From Costus lasius (lineage: Eukaryota > Streptophyta > Magnoliopsida > Zingiberales > Costaceae), in the NCBI GenBank assembly GCA_027563935.2, contig JANVAS020000231.1, positions 12,790,001 through 12,854,000 on the forward strand: a stretch of 64,000 nucleotides of DNA, written 5' to 3'. This document shows positions 21,340-33,226 of the stretch, in pieces. The translations under genes and the position numbers were made by a program. Below the pieces are notes generated by a model. The model saw nothing but the letters and a program-made list of their open reading frames with translations, was not told where the DNA came from and searched no databases. Position 1 is the stretch's first letter; every line of letters begins with the position of its first letter.

Positions 21340-23506
21340 CTCCTCCTCGTCTCTGGTACGTCATGTGGATGAAGATGGGAGACGCTACCACAACAACTCC
21401 TCAATTGCACGTAAGGACTCAAGTGTCCTCGACTGTCCCTGCTCAAGGCGTGATATGTCGTCACGCATCGTCCGCTGCTCGGCTCATATCTGCTCTAGGG
21501 AATGATCTGGAGGTGCTGAAGTAGACGGCCCGGCAGATGTAGACGGCCTATCAGTAGCGGATGGCTCGACTATAGGTATGTGCTCTGAAATCATCGGCGG
21601 TGAAAGAAGTGAAGCTGCCTCTCTTGGACCTCCCCCACGTGCGTGATCCACGATCCAGTTCTACTGAACACGAACCGTAGTACGGTTCATGTTTGGCAGC
21701 CTCATAGTGATATCGGTACCCCTGAACATCAGATGATATGAGCTCCTAAGCCTCGTAATCATCTTAATAGCGATGCAGGTGTTGATATCCAGTCTGGGAT
21801 TGCCCTTTGCCTCGTTCAACCCCGAGGGATCAAAACTGAGGGCAAGGCCAATGGTAGTGATCATACCTCCCATGACCAAAACTCCTCTCCATGCCCTAGT
21901 TGCCTTATGAATCTAGTTCATGAGGTAGAATGGGGTGCTGGCGCGGAAACCTGTCAACATCACCCATAAAAAGAATAGCTCTGAGAATCTAACTATGCCG
22001 TCGCTCTCTGCCCTCCCAAAAATAGTATGCGCAAGTACTCAATGTACGTATCTAGAAACTAGGCTGGATAAATGCGTAGCTCTAGCAGTCCTCGGATCAA
22101 ATCCTCCCTCACCAGAAAGTCCTTTCAGAGTACTCGCGTGGGCGATATCTAGTGCCGTCCAAGGGGAACCCAAATATATGACAAAACTGGTCAAGTGTAA
22201 GCACATGGTCCCGGTTCCCCAACCGGAACGTCATCCTCCCAAGATCACTGTCATCATAGTTCCGCAGCGTAATCTGGACAGAGCTGAAAAACTCCAATGT
22301 CAGCTGAACGTAAATGGGGTGCCTCTGATAATAAAAATCCTGCCACCCTACGTTCGTGAACATCCACTGGACGTCATCGAACAATCCTAGGGACTGTAGT
22401 GTCTAGTCATCCTAATACCTCGCGCTAAGTATTCCCCGAGTAGACATAGCATGGTATCTCGTCTCCTGCTCCCTACTCTCTAGTATCTCAGGCTCGAGAA
22501 TAGCTGGAGACTGCTCTGGTGATGAAGGCTCTAAGGATGTAGCCTGTGAATGCTTTGAAGATGATTCTGGGGAAGGCAAATGAATCTCAGGTGATGGTGG
22601 TGGTGATGCTAATGCTGGTGCAGTGACTGGCACCTCAGGAATATGTGGCGCCTCAGATGCTGGAGGTGCAGTCTCAGGTGTAACAGAAGGTGGAGACTGT
22701 AGCTCAGGTATGTCCACCGAAATCTCTGGTAGGTCTGCAAATATCTTAGGAGATCCATCCTCAATATCTAGCAATACTGGCGTAGCAGCCTCAGAGACAG
22801 GTAGGTCTCCCTTGGCTGAGGGGGGTGATGGAATCTTCAGAGTCTGGACATTGTCATGTGGAGTGTCTACCTCCATAGTTTGAGTGTTGGAGGGGACTGC
22901 AAACTCTGGTAAATCAGTAGGAGGCCGCGGTGTAGTGGACTCCTCCATATCCATTGGAGTAGCATCAGTCTGTGTCTCAACTGAATGCTCCATCTCCACT
23001 ACTACAGGTGCTGGCGCTGGGGGTGCCACAGATGTCTCTGCAGTCTCTATCACTGGTGATAATGGTCTGGTGGCTCTCCTCCCCCAAGTAGCAGTGGCTC
23101 GACAGGAAGCATACCGTCTAGAAATCCTCTAGTCTCGGCTCTCTGGCCTATCAGCAGGCCTCTCTAAAATGATCTCCAACTCTAGAGAACTAACTGGCTT
23201 AGGCACTGCTGTCTGTGAAGTACTAGGAGCTGAGGATGTGCTAGGAACTGAACGCATCCTCTCAGTATCAACCTCGTCTGAAACACGCGGATACTCCCAT
23301 GGTGTATCAGAAGGAGGATACAAATCGAATGGTATCGGAGACTCCATGGCTGACATCTGTGCAAGCTCGAATCTATGTGGGAGCACTCCATGAGCCATCC
23401 TATGTCTAGGATATATAGGAGGGTACGGTCCTCGTACACTCTCCTTCCTTACTGCCCCATAGGGCCTAGTCCTCACTAATCTCCTCAGTGCCATAATATC
23501 AGTCAA
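21340..23506 (-). pseudogene. Downstream ORF of the pol-less element (ATHILA ORF-1 / plant-transposon-protein type)
   Basis: One minus-strand frame runs from ATG 23506 through in-frame TAG stops at 23129, 22412 and 22109. It then shifts frame and continues to about 21340, roughly 720 codons in all. Order: a basic N-terminus (PYGAVRKESVRGPYPP); a long Pro/Ser/Thr/Glu-rich linker (23350-22450); a folded domain at 22384-22109 containing VQWMFTN, FYYQRHPIYVQL and LDQFCHIFGFP; a second block 21879-21661 (GGMITTIGLAL, RLDINTCIAI, YHLMFRG); and a C-terminal Ser/Pro stretch and coiled-coil-like end. The FxxLTxxxFCxIFGFP-like signature is characteristic of the ATHILA ORF-1 family, whose function is unknown. 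It sits where envelope-like or extra ORFs lie in this lineage. Confidence 0.7.
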
Positions 23507-23892
23507 TCAAACTTGAATATGCAGGTTTAAACTCGAAATTACAAATGCTACAGTAACTTCAATACTCGCCCGTGAAAGTCGAGTGGAAATTGAGCTAGAA
23601 ATCCAAACAAATCACTCTGAATCGATGCAAAACGTATGTAATTCAAGTGCAAACACCGAAGTGTAAGTCTGAGTAGGAAGAACTCACGAATCTATTTGGT
23701 AATCGAATCAAAATCGGGCAAAAAATGAATTTTGGGTGTGCTGGCAGACGAGCGGTGCTTCTTCATGAAATCCGGTGGAAATCGGGTGGAAGATCGCCGG
23801 AAATTACTTGCTGGAAGTAGAGGAAGGTCAGTGGAAGGGTTTCGTCGCCGCACAAGGGAGGAATCGTCGAAAATCGGTGAATTATGAGCGTG
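23507..23892 (-). other. Leader region upstream of the downstream ORF
   Basis: No stable reading frame is present. It is homologous to 54520-54790 in the second family member, including the GCRTGGGCGT site into which the copia element inserted. It may be an intron or internal promoter region. See also the word cluster at 33227-33380, which continues this segment beyond the copia insertion. Confidence 0.5.
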
Positions 23893-23897
23893 GGCGT
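23893..23897. repeat. Target site duplication GGCGT (left copy)
   Basis: GGCGT precedes the copia LTR at 23898 and recurs at 33222-33226 after the right LTR. The empty paralogous site is GCATGGGCGTGAAC at 54784-54797. Confidence 0.95.
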
Positions 23898-24871
23898 TGT
23901 TGGTGTATGTGCCCTTGGATCCGTTGTTGGTCCATCTTGTACTACTTGACATTGTTATTTAATATATCATTATGGCAATGTCGTTATTATGCTATGTTTA
24001 CATCTACAATTATGTACATGGCTAACAATGTCCCTGGAGACAGATTGTATCTGTGCTCAAACGGTGTGTCCCTGGTCGAGTACCTGAGTGGATAAGGGAC
24101 AGCTCTGGTACATGTGAGACTGGTATATGGGCTGGTTACGCACGGGGTGCTAACGCAGGCATATGGGTATATCAATGGTGGATATACTGGACCGACCCGA
24201 TGTGAGGCTTTAACTTGGTGTCATGAGTTAAGCTCACAAGTGACAGGAGATGCATTGATCCCTTGACTTGAGGTCATTGACTCTTCTATATGGTTAGGGA
24301 TATACTTTGATACAACCTAATGTCTCGCCGTAGCAGGGAGGTCATAACGATTGTCATTGGGTATGTCACGACCCATATGAGAAGATCAATGGACAGACAT
24401 AGGATTTGCCCCTTCCTGCGGGAAGCTTGATATCCACGGGGCCCCCCTATGGTTGCATGACTGAAAGTGTATGACCATACCTAGGTGAAAGCCTGATTTA
24501 GATTTGACCATGTGATTGGGTGAAAATAAAGTGGTGACACACTTTGTCCAATCGGATATCAGTTCGGCAAAGAGACTGTAATGCATCGGTTTCTTGTTGC
24601 GATCATGTGGATGTCGATGCTGATATCCATTCCAATGACTAGGGTAGCAGCGATGCACTGCTAGGTGCCAATCACTGCTTGTGATGACCTGAGTTCATCA
24701 CTACCAACGTTAGAGGAACCTACAGGGTCACACAACTTGAAACTCGGGTTCTCGTATTGATCGGGTAGCCTATTGATTGAGTTATTGGATAGCTCAGATC
24801 TGTTTGGGAGAATCCATCAGCACCACTGTGCTAGATGAGATGAAAGGAATCATTTCGAGCTAACTTGTTTT

Positions 24872-24990
24872 TGGGCCTAGTAGGCCAAATGGGCCCAATG
24901 GGCCATTTGGGCCAAATGGGCCCAATAAACCAAGTTGGGCTAATAGGCAAAATGGGCTCAATAAGCCATTTGGGCCAATGGGCCAAATGG
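24872..24990 (+). promoter_or_regulatory. Site II-like TGGGCC array in the copia LTR promoter
   Basis: About ten TGGGCC/GGCCCA/TGGGCT words occur in 119 bp, about 230 bp upstream of the TATA box. TGGGC(C/T) is the plant 'site II' motif bound by TCP-class transcription factors in promoters of ribosomal-protein and cell-cycle genes. The right LTR carries a shorter version (32335-32428) that lacks one 27-bp section. Confidence 0.7.
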
Positions 24991-25220
24991 AATGGCGCTA
25001 GCTACTTGGAGTAAGCTTGGTGCATTTCCTTGAGGTGGACAAATCCAAGTTGGACATCTTCTTAAGGTGAGAAGCTTGGAGCTTCTCACTTGGAGTGGGA
25101 GAATGTACTTGGGCGCATGGCACTTGGAGTGGGCGAAATGGGTTTTACCTCTTGAAGAGGTGTGTCTCTTCATGAAGAGGTGTGCCTCTTCACTAGTGAA
25201 GAGTTGCACCTATTCATGGG

Positions 25221-25228
25221 TATATAAA
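25221..25228 (+). promoter_or_regulatory. TATA box of the copia 5' LTR
   Basis: TATATAAA in the context GGGTATATAAACCCCC. The same box is present at 32658-32665 in the 3' LTR. Position in the LTR fits a U3/R boundary at about 25255. Confidence 0.8.
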
Positions 25229-25785
25229 CCCCCTTCCTCCCCCCTCGTCGAAACTTCTTGAACTCTTGCCCCCTTGTCCCCCTTGTCGCCACTCCTGGAA
25301 AGAGGGAGAGGGATGTTCGCCCATTGCCTCTCCTCTTCTCTTTAGTGAGTTTGGAACTTTGGAAGTTCCTTAGCGCCCTCCTCTCCAAAGTTGGACTTTG
25401 GCTTCGGTTGATTCTGGTTCGGATCTTGGTGGAGTGCTTCAAGAGTTGGACTCCGACGAAGCTCCACCTCCTCTCCTTGGCATCTCCTCTAGAGTTGGCG
25501 CAAGTGATTGAGGAAGTCTCCCAAAGGTGTGGATCTTCTTCCCGAGGCTAGCACCGGGCGTGGAAGAAGAGGATTCGAGGTTCGGCTGTGTGCAAGACTG
25601 CAGAGGTCGCACATTTGGGCGCCTGCATCGCATCACTCAATTTGCATCAAGGTATCATCTCATACTCACCGTGTCGATCTCCTCACAAGACTCGATCTTC
25701 TGGGTTTTTGGGACTGGCCTGTTTCAGGGATTGCTTCCGCTATGCTTGTTTGTAAAATTTTAAAATCCCCGGGGTTTCCCAACAG

Positions 25786-25797
25786 TGGTATCAGAGC
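25786..25797 (+). promoter_or_regulatory. Primer-binding site (tRNA-iMet) of the copia element
   Basis: TGGTATCAGAGC follows the LTR end after a single G. It is complementary to the 3' end of plant initiator tRNA-Met, the usual copia primer. Confidence 0.95.
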
Positions 25798-27432
25798 CAT
25801 CTTGCGAACTCGAATGGTGTTTTATGCTTTTATTGTATGCTCACATGCCATCTGAATTGTTTTTGAAAAATTGCATATGCGCATGAATTTTTCTAAGTAA
25901 GAAAAATTGTAAGTTTTTCGTTCCTAACATCTATTCAATCTCTTTGGTTTTTTGCTTTCTTCACATGGTGGGTTAGACCCATATGTGAGAGGATTAATTT
26001 CTCCCCACGCATATAGGATAGTCCTACTATGTGGGACTTGTCGAAGATTATGGGTATATGGTTGTCCTAATCTTGGCAGGTTAGGGATTGCAAGGGTAGA
26101 CGGCAAGCGTGCTTGGAGCATGCATGCGTCACTTGTGGACTCCTGAGAGAAACGAAAAGTCCTAGATTTGCGAACGGACGTTGAGGTTGAAAGACATGTT
26201 TTCTAAGAAACTAAAACTGAAGTTTTATGTTTTCATGAGCATATAGAAAAGCATGAAATGATTGTGCATCGTGTTGTGGTCATAGTCAAACCCCTTGTAT
26301 ACCTGTGATGTATTTATGTGAGGCCTGCGTGCCACTTTTTCTTTTTGTTTTGTAAACGCACAAAGAAGATTAGGGGCGCATCCCTCATGGAGCTTACATC
26401 TTGGCGCATCAACCATGATGGTGCATCTTGCTTGGTGGCGCAAGTAAGGGCTTGGCCGAACCTAGGGTTTGTGTGCTATCCCTCTTGGCACAAGCATTAT
26501 GGCGCTTCATGCATGGAGGAGCCATCAAGGTATTGGCCAAACCCTTGGGTCTGCGTGCTATGCCTTGATGTGGAAGACCTTGAAGCCGCACTTGAAGATA
26601 AAGCTTGGTGGCGGCTAGGTTAGGTCTTGTTGGGGCTTGTCACCTAGGTCAAGCATGAACATCCTTTGGCATGTGATGGTTCATTGCGTTGATTAGGCTA
26701 TGACCACATCACTTGTTTACTGTTTTTCAATATTTGCTAAAGCATGCCTGGTTGTGTTTTATCCTTTTGTTATCACTATAGGATTGCATGCCTGTAATGT
26801 TAGACACAAGATAAAACTAAGAGGATGAGACCTCAAAAACCCTCAAAATAATATCGAGTCTATAGCCTTCTGACGCGTAGCCCTCGTCAAGCTATCGATC
26901 AGTGGTGTTGTGCACTATTTCCCACCCTAGTGGGACACACTCACTTATCTTTAGAAGGCGTGTGGTGGCAATGGTTTCCTGAGTCCAGTTAAAATCCTGA
27001 ACGTGCCCTAGCAAGGAAGCTCGTTGGCCCTGGGCATAACGGTCAGGACAGACTTGACTAGATTTCATATGTGGTGGCCACATGATGGAATTCTAGAGGC
27101 AGCCTCGAGAGGTTAGGGTTTTGTGTTGTTCCAGCCCTAGCTGGGCACGAAATGCTTGAACTGTCTTGAGAAGGGGAATTGCCCTGGGGGCAATTGGCCG
27201 GCGTGCTTACCTTACGAAGCATGAGTCACTTTGTGCATCTCATCCCACCCTAGTGGGACGCGAAGCCTCGTGTGGAATGGGGATCCCATCTCACTAGGAA
27301 ATCTCGGATTTTTGGATTGACTTTGTGGGTTATCAATTCGATTAAAATAGTGGGAGCCACGATCATTTAATGCAAGTCCAGATTAAATGATTTGAAGTAG
27401 TACTAATCTGCTATCTTACTTGTTGTAGATCA
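25798..27432 (+). other. Long untranslated leader of the copia element
   Basis: 1.6 kb lie between PBS and gag ATG. It includes imperfect repeats around 26390-26640 (TTGGCGCA..., CTTGGCCGAACC..., TTGGCCAAACCC) and blocks with CCCACCCTAGTGGGACAC-like hairpins near 26920 and 27244. The same leader, inverted and degraded, recurs at 49212-51434 and 43560-43779. No conserved upstream ORF was recognised. Confidence 0.6.
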
Positions 27433-30400
27433 ATGGCTATGAACAATAGCGGTTTGTCACTGCGATCCCTTCTTGACAAGGATAAGTTGGTTGTATCCAA
27501 CTTCATGGACTGGTATCGGAACTTGAGGATAGTCCTCAAGCTCGAGAAGAAGCTATACGTCCTTGAGCAAGCTCTTCCCGCGCCTCCTCCACCTACAGCC
27601 CGAGCAATAGAAAGGGATGCTTATAGAAAGCATCAGGATGACTCTTTGGAAGTGTCATGTCTCATGCTAGCCTCCATGGCGCCTGAACTTCAGGTGCAGT
27701 ATGAGGAGCAGAACGCTTTTCAGATGATAACTCATTTGAAACAGATGTTCGAGGCTCAGGCTATGACCGAGAGATATGACATTGCCAAAGCGGTCTTTCG
27801 GTGCAAGTTATCTGAAGGTGCTCCTGAGAGACCCCATGTACTCAAGATCATTGGGTATGTGGATCATCTCAAGAGACTGGGACACTCTATTGATAACGAG
27901 ATGGTCATGGATCTTATTCTTTAGTCCCTGCCCTCTAGCTTCAGTCTGTTTATTATTAATTTTAATATGAACCAGATTGAGTGCTCAAGGGAGGAACTTT
28001 TGAATATGCTCCAGACGACCGAGCGAGAAATGGTCAAGACCAAACCCAATTCTGTTCTTTTGGTCCCTGCGACCAAGAAGATGAAGAAGAGGGGTAAGGC
28101 ACGTGCCAAGGGTCCGACCAATGCACTGAAAAAGAAGGTGAGGAAGTCAAAGGAATAGAGGTGCTTCCACTGTGGCGAGTCGGGCCACTAGAAAAGGGAC
28201 TGCAAGCAACTTCAGAACGAGGAGAAGAGAAGCGGGGCTTTGTCTTCTGGCTCAGGTATTTATGTTACCGAAGTCAACCTTTCTACTTCTATGTCATGGG
28301 TATTGGATACCGCATGCGGAGCTCATATTTGTACAAATATGCAGGGGCTCAAGAAAAGTAGAGCGGTGCGGCCTGGAGAGATTGACTTACGTGTTGGAAA
28401 CGGAGCACAGGTTGCTGCTGTTGCCGTAGGATTTTTGATGCTCTCCCTGCCTACTGGACTTCAGTTGGAGTTAGATCATTGTTATTATGTACCTTCTCTT
28501 ACCAAAAACATTGTATCTATTCCTTGCTTGGCAAGGAAAGGGTTTAAATTTGAAATAAAAGAGGACTCTTGTTCTTTTTCATTTGCAAATGTGTTTTATG
28601 GGAAGGGTACCTTGTGCAATGGATTATATGTCCTGGACATGGATAACTCTATTTATAACATAAATAATAAAAGGATCAAACTGAGTGGTTCAGTTGGTAC
28701 ATACCTTTGGCATTGTCGATTAGCCCATATAAATAAGAATCGCATTCAACAACTCCATGCAAATGGATTGTTGGGTTCAAGCTCCTTGGAGAAATTTGAT
28801 ACTTGCGAACCTTGTTTATTAGGAAAGATGACAAAAGCACCCTTCACCAAGATTGGTGAGAGGACAGGAGGTTTGTTGGATCTCATACACAGTGATGTAT
28901 GTGGGCCATTCAGTAAACAAGCCAGAGGAGGGTACAACTACTTCATCGCATTTACTGATGACTTCAGTAGATATGGTTATGTTTATTTGATGAAACATAA
29001 GTCCAAATCCTTTGAGAAATTTAAGGAGTTCAGACATGAAGTTGAGAACCAGCTTGGTAGATCTATTAAGACTCTTCGATCAGATCGTGGTGGAGAGTAC
29101 TTGAGCAATGAGTTTCTTGACTATATAAGAGAGTGTGGGATTCTATCCCAACTCACTCCCCCTGGAACACCACAATGGAATGGTGTGTCTGAAAGGAGAA
29201 ATCGAACTTTGTTAGACATGGTTCGATCTATGATGAGTCATGCAACTTTACCACTCTCGTTTTGGGGATATGCACTAAAAGCAGCTTCTAAGATACTGAA
29301 TAATGTTCCATCTAAGAGTGTCTCCAAGATTCCGTACGAGGTATGGAGTGGGAGGAGACCGCATCTCTCTTATATCAGAGTCTGGGGATATGAGGCTTAT
29401 GTCAAACGTCAAGATTCTAGCAAGCTAGAACCCAGATCTGATAAATGCATGTTTGTGGGGTATCCTGAGGAAACTAAAGGATATTGCTTCTATATTCCCA
29501 GCGAGAACAAAGTTTTTGTTGCTCGAGATGCTGTCTTTCTAGAGAGAGAATTTCTCATGAAAGAAGTCAGTCGGAGGAAGCTTGACTTGAACGAGGTCCA
29601 AGTGCAACCACAAGACACGGAGATCGAACCTGAGCCACTTGCACTGGTTGCTGGGCAACCAGAGGCTCAGACACAGGCCCTACGTAGGTCTGGGAGGATT
29701 CGTCGTGCACCTGAGAGGTACGGGTCACTGCTGACCCAACACGACGGGATCTTCATCGTTGAAGATGAACCCAGGACCTATAATGAGGCGGTCGCTGGAC
29801 CGGACTCTGAGAAATGGCTTGAGGCCATGAGATCCGAGATGGATTCCATGTCTGCTTACCAAGTCTGGGATTTGGTTGAGCTACCTGATGGGATAAAACC
29901 TGTAGGGTGTAAATGGGTCTTCAAGAGGAAGACAAACATGGATGGCAATATAGTTACCTATAAGGGTAGACTTGTGGCTAAAGGATTCAAACAAGTCCAC
30001 GGGGTGGACTATGATGAAACCTTCTCGCCAGTTGCCATGTTTAAATCCATTCGAATCCTGCTTGCTATAGTTGCATATCATGATTATGAGATATGGCAGA
30101 TGGATGTAAAAACAACGTTCCTTAATGGGAAGCTGACAGAGGACGTGTTTATGACACAACCTGATGGTTTCATCCATCCTGCAGAGGCCAATAAGGTCTG
30201 CAGGCTAAAAAGATCCATTTATGGATTAAAGCATGCCTCTCGAAGTTGGAATCTTCGATTTGATGAGGCAGTAAGAGATTACGGTTTTGTCAAGAGCGAA
30301 GATGACGCCTGTGTATACAGAAAATTCAGTGGGAGCATGGTGACATTTCTGGTCCTGTATGTCGACGACATACTACTCATTGGAAATGACATCCCTAGTC

Positions 30401-31341
30401 TTCAAGCTGTGAAGACATGGTTGGGGAAGTGTTTCGAGATGAAAGACTTAGGGGAGGCCGCCTATATCCTAGGCATGAGGATCTACCGAGATAGATCCAA
30501 GAAGCTCCTGGCCCTTAGTCAGAGTACTTACATTGACAAGGTCCTGGAGAGGTTCAGCTTAGAGCAATCTAAGAAAGGATACCTTCCAGTCAGACATGAC
30601 CTTATTCTCTCCAAGAGCTAGTGTCCCATCACACAGGCTGAGAGGGACGACATGAGTCGAGTGCCCTATGCTTCGGCAGTAGGTTCGATCATGTACGTGA
30701 TGTTGTGTACTAGACCAGACGTGGCTTATGCTGTGAGCATAACCAGCCGATACCAATCCAATCCAGGTCTACAGCACTGGGTGGCTGTAAAGAACATTCT
30801 AAAGTACCTGAGAAGAACAAAGGAGTGGTTCTTGGTCTATGGGGACAGGAATAGCTTAGTGTTCAGGGCTACACTAAGGCGTCATTCCAGTCAGACCCTG
30901 ATGACTTAAAGATCGCAGACAGGCTATGTGTTCAGATTAAGTGGAGGTGCTATGAGCTGAGAGAGCTCTAAGTAGTCCATTATAGCTGATTCTACAACCG
31001 AGGCTGAGTATGTCGTTGCTCCTGAGGTAGCCAAAGAAGCCATTTGGATTCGGAAGTTTATTTCTGAACTTCAGGTGGTTCCAACTGCTGTGGATCCGAT
31101 TGAGCTCTATTGTGATAACAATAAAGCGATGGCACAGGCAAAGGAACCATGGTCTCATAAAAAATCCTAACACATACTCAGGAGATTTCACCTGATATTG
31201 GAGATCATTGACAGAGGTGATGTCAAGATTAGCAGAGTTGACACAGACAATAATCTGGTAGACCCACTGACCAAGGCTTTGGCGCAGCAGAAGCGTGATG
31301 GTCATACGAGGGACATGGGGTTGAGATTTCTCAACAACTAA
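27433..31341 (+). pseudogene. Copia gag-pol polyprotein with multiple stops
   Basis: A single overall frame (1303 codons) starts at ATG 27433 and ends at TAA 31339-31341. Gag occupies 27433-28230, with the zinc knuckle CFHCGESGH-x-KRDC at 28161-28203. TAG stops are at 27922-27924, 28156-28158 and within the knuckle near 28190. The open frame 28240-30621 then holds: protease with LDTAC (catalytic DTG changed to DTA); integrase HHCC (H at about residue 157, CEPC at about 188) and intact D-D-E blocks HSDVCGPF, RSDRGGEY and NGVSERR; reverse transcriptase with intact YVDD at about residue 706. TAG at 30619 and a pair of compensating one-base indels (about 30840 and 30905) precede RNase H, which has three more stops (TGA about 30958, TAG about 30973, TAA about 31168). 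It cannot make a full polyprotein. Confidence 0.93.
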
Positions 31342-31353
31342 GTCTAAGTGCAA

Positions 31354-31362
31354 GTGGGAGAT
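31354..31362 (+). promoter_or_regulatory. Polypurine tract of the copia element
   Basis: GTGGGAGAT directly precedes the 3' LTR. The same tract is seen inverted at 47092 and 62377 in the minus-strand copia copies. Confidence 0.85.
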
Positions 31363-33221
31363 TGTTGGTGTATATGCCCTTGGACCCGTTGTTGGTCCAT
31401 CTTGTACTACTTGACATTGATATTTAATATATCATTATGGCAATGTTGTTATTATGCTATGTTTACATATGTGATTATGTACATGGATAACAATGTCCCT
31501 GGAGACAGATTGTATCTGTGCTCAAACGGTGTGTCCCTAGTCGAGTACCTGAGTGGATAAGGGATAACTCTGGTACATGTGAGACTAGTATATGGGCTAG
31601 TTACGCACGGGGTGCTAACGCAGGCATATGAGTATATCAATGGTGGATATACTGGACCGACCCGATGTGAGGCTTTAACTTGGTGTCATGAGTTAAGCTC
31701 ACAAGTGACAGGAGATGCATTGATCCCTTGACTTGAGGTCATTGACTCTTCTATATGGTTAGGGATATACTTTGATACAACCTAATGTCTCGCCATAGCA
31801 GGGAGGTCATAACGGTTGTCATTGGGTATGTCACGACCCATATGAGAAGATCAATGGACAGACATAGGATTTGCCCCTTCCTGCGGGAAGCTTGATATCC
31901 ATGGGGCCCCCTATGGTTGCATGACTAAAAGTGTATGGCTATACCCAGGTGAAAGCCTAATTTAGTTATGACCATGTGATTGGGTGAAAATAAAGTGGCG
32001 ACACACTTTGTCCAATCGGATATCAGTTCGGCAAAGAGACTGTAATGCATCGGTTTCTTGTTGCGATCATGTGGATGTCGATGCTGATATCCATTCCAAT
32101 GACTTGGGTAGCAGCGATGCACTGCTAGGTGCCAATCACTGCTTGTGATGACCTGAGTTCATCACTGCCAACGTCAGAGGAACCTACAGGATCGAACAAC
32201 TTGAAACGCGGGTTCTCGTATTGATCGGGTAGCCTATTGATTGAGTTATTGGATAACTCAGATCTGTTTGGGAGAATCCATCAGCACCACTATGCTAGAT
32301 GAGATGAAAGGAATCATTTGGAGCTAACTTGTTTTTGGGCCTAGTAGGCCAAATGGGCCCAATAAACCAAGTTGGGCTAATAGGCAAAATGGGCTCAATA
32401 AGCCATTTGGGCCAATGGGCCAAATGGAATGGCGCAAGCTACTTGGAGTGAGCTTGGCACATTTCCTTGAGGTGGACAAATCCAAGTTGGACATCTTCTT
32501 AAGGTGAGAAGCTTGGAGCTTCTCACTTGGAGTGGGCGAATGTACTAGGGCGCATGGCACTTGGAGTGGGCGAAATGGGTTTTACCTCTTGAAGAGGTGT
32601 GTCTCTTCATGAAGAGGTATGCCTCTTCACTAGTGAAGAGATGCACCTATTCATGGGTATATAAACCCCCTTCCTCCCCCCTCGTCGAAACTTCTTGAAC
32701 TCTTGCCCCCTTGTCCCCGTTGTCGCCACTCCTGGAAAGAGGGAGAGGGATGTTCGCCCATTGCCTCTCCTCTTCCCTTTAGTGAGTTCGGAACTTTGGA
32801 AGTTCCTTAGCGCCCTCCTCTCCAAAGTTGGACTTTGGCTTTGGTTGATTCCGGTTCGGATCTTGGTGGAGTGCTTCAAGAGTTGGACTTCGACGAAGCT
32901 CCACCTCCTCTCCTTGGCATCTTCTCTAGAGTTGACGCAAGTGATTGAGGAAGTCTCCCAAAGGCGTGGATCTTCTTCCCGAGGTTAGCACCGGGCGTGG
33001 AAGAAGAGGATTCGAGGTTCGGCTGTGTGCGAGACTGTAGAGGGCGCACATTTGGGCGCCTGCATCGCATCACTTAATTTGCATCAAGGTATCATCTCCC
33101 ACTCACCGTGTCGATCTCCTCGCAAGACTCGATCTTCTGGGTTTTTGGAACTGGCCTGTTTCGGGGATTGCTTCCGCTGTGCTTGTCTGTAAAATTTTAA
33201 AATCCCCGGGGTTTCCCAATA
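31363..33221 (+). mobile_element. Right (3') LTR of the copia element
   Basis: It begins TGTTGGTGTATA and ends TTTCCCAATA (terminal CA changed to TA). It is 28 bp shorter than the 5' LTR, mostly from one 27-bp loss inside the TGGGCC array. TATATAAA lies at 32658-32665. Confidence 0.95.
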
Positions 33222-33226
33222 GGCGT
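33222..33226. repeat. Target site duplication GGCGT (right copy)
   Basis: It matches 23893-23897. The sequence after it (AAACCCTAGCTCGC) continues the host element, as shown by the uninterrupted copy near 54793-54810. Confidence 0.95.

Larger units (their letters stand above)
23898..25784 (+). mobile_element. Left (5') LTR of the copia element
   Basis: It begins TGTTGGTGTATG and ends TTTCCCAACA. It contains a TGGGCC/GGCCCA array (24872-24990), a TATATAAA box at 25221-25228 and a short repeated TGAAGAGGTGTG(T/C)CTCTTCA module at 25150-25195. Transcription would begin about 30 bp after the TATA box. Confidence 0.95.
23898..33221 (+). mobile_element. Nearly complete Ty1/copia element (Tork/Angela-like), coding-defective
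   Basis: The 9324-bp element has LTRs of 1887 bp and 1859 bp, PBS 25786-25797, a long leader (25798-27432), gag-pol (27433-31341), polypurine tract and a perfect 5-bp target duplication. The order protease-integrase-RT-RNase H is copia-type. Gag sequence and long LTRs suggest the Tork/Angela group, which is an inference. LTR divergence is low (about 17 differences counted over the first 450 bp, fewer later). It is the youngest of the datable insertions here. Confidence 0.95.

Noticed and set aside
22623..23132. Two plus-strand Gly/Ser-rich frames (22623-22883 and 22884-23132)
   Set aside because: These are the antisense reading of the Ser/Pro/Glu linker of the minus-strand ORF. The folded domains are on the minus strand only.
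24386..25209. Minus-strand frames in the copia LTR, repeated at 31925-32560
   Set aside because: They occur in both LTRs, upstream of the TATA box, with no protein family signature and with differences between the two copies.
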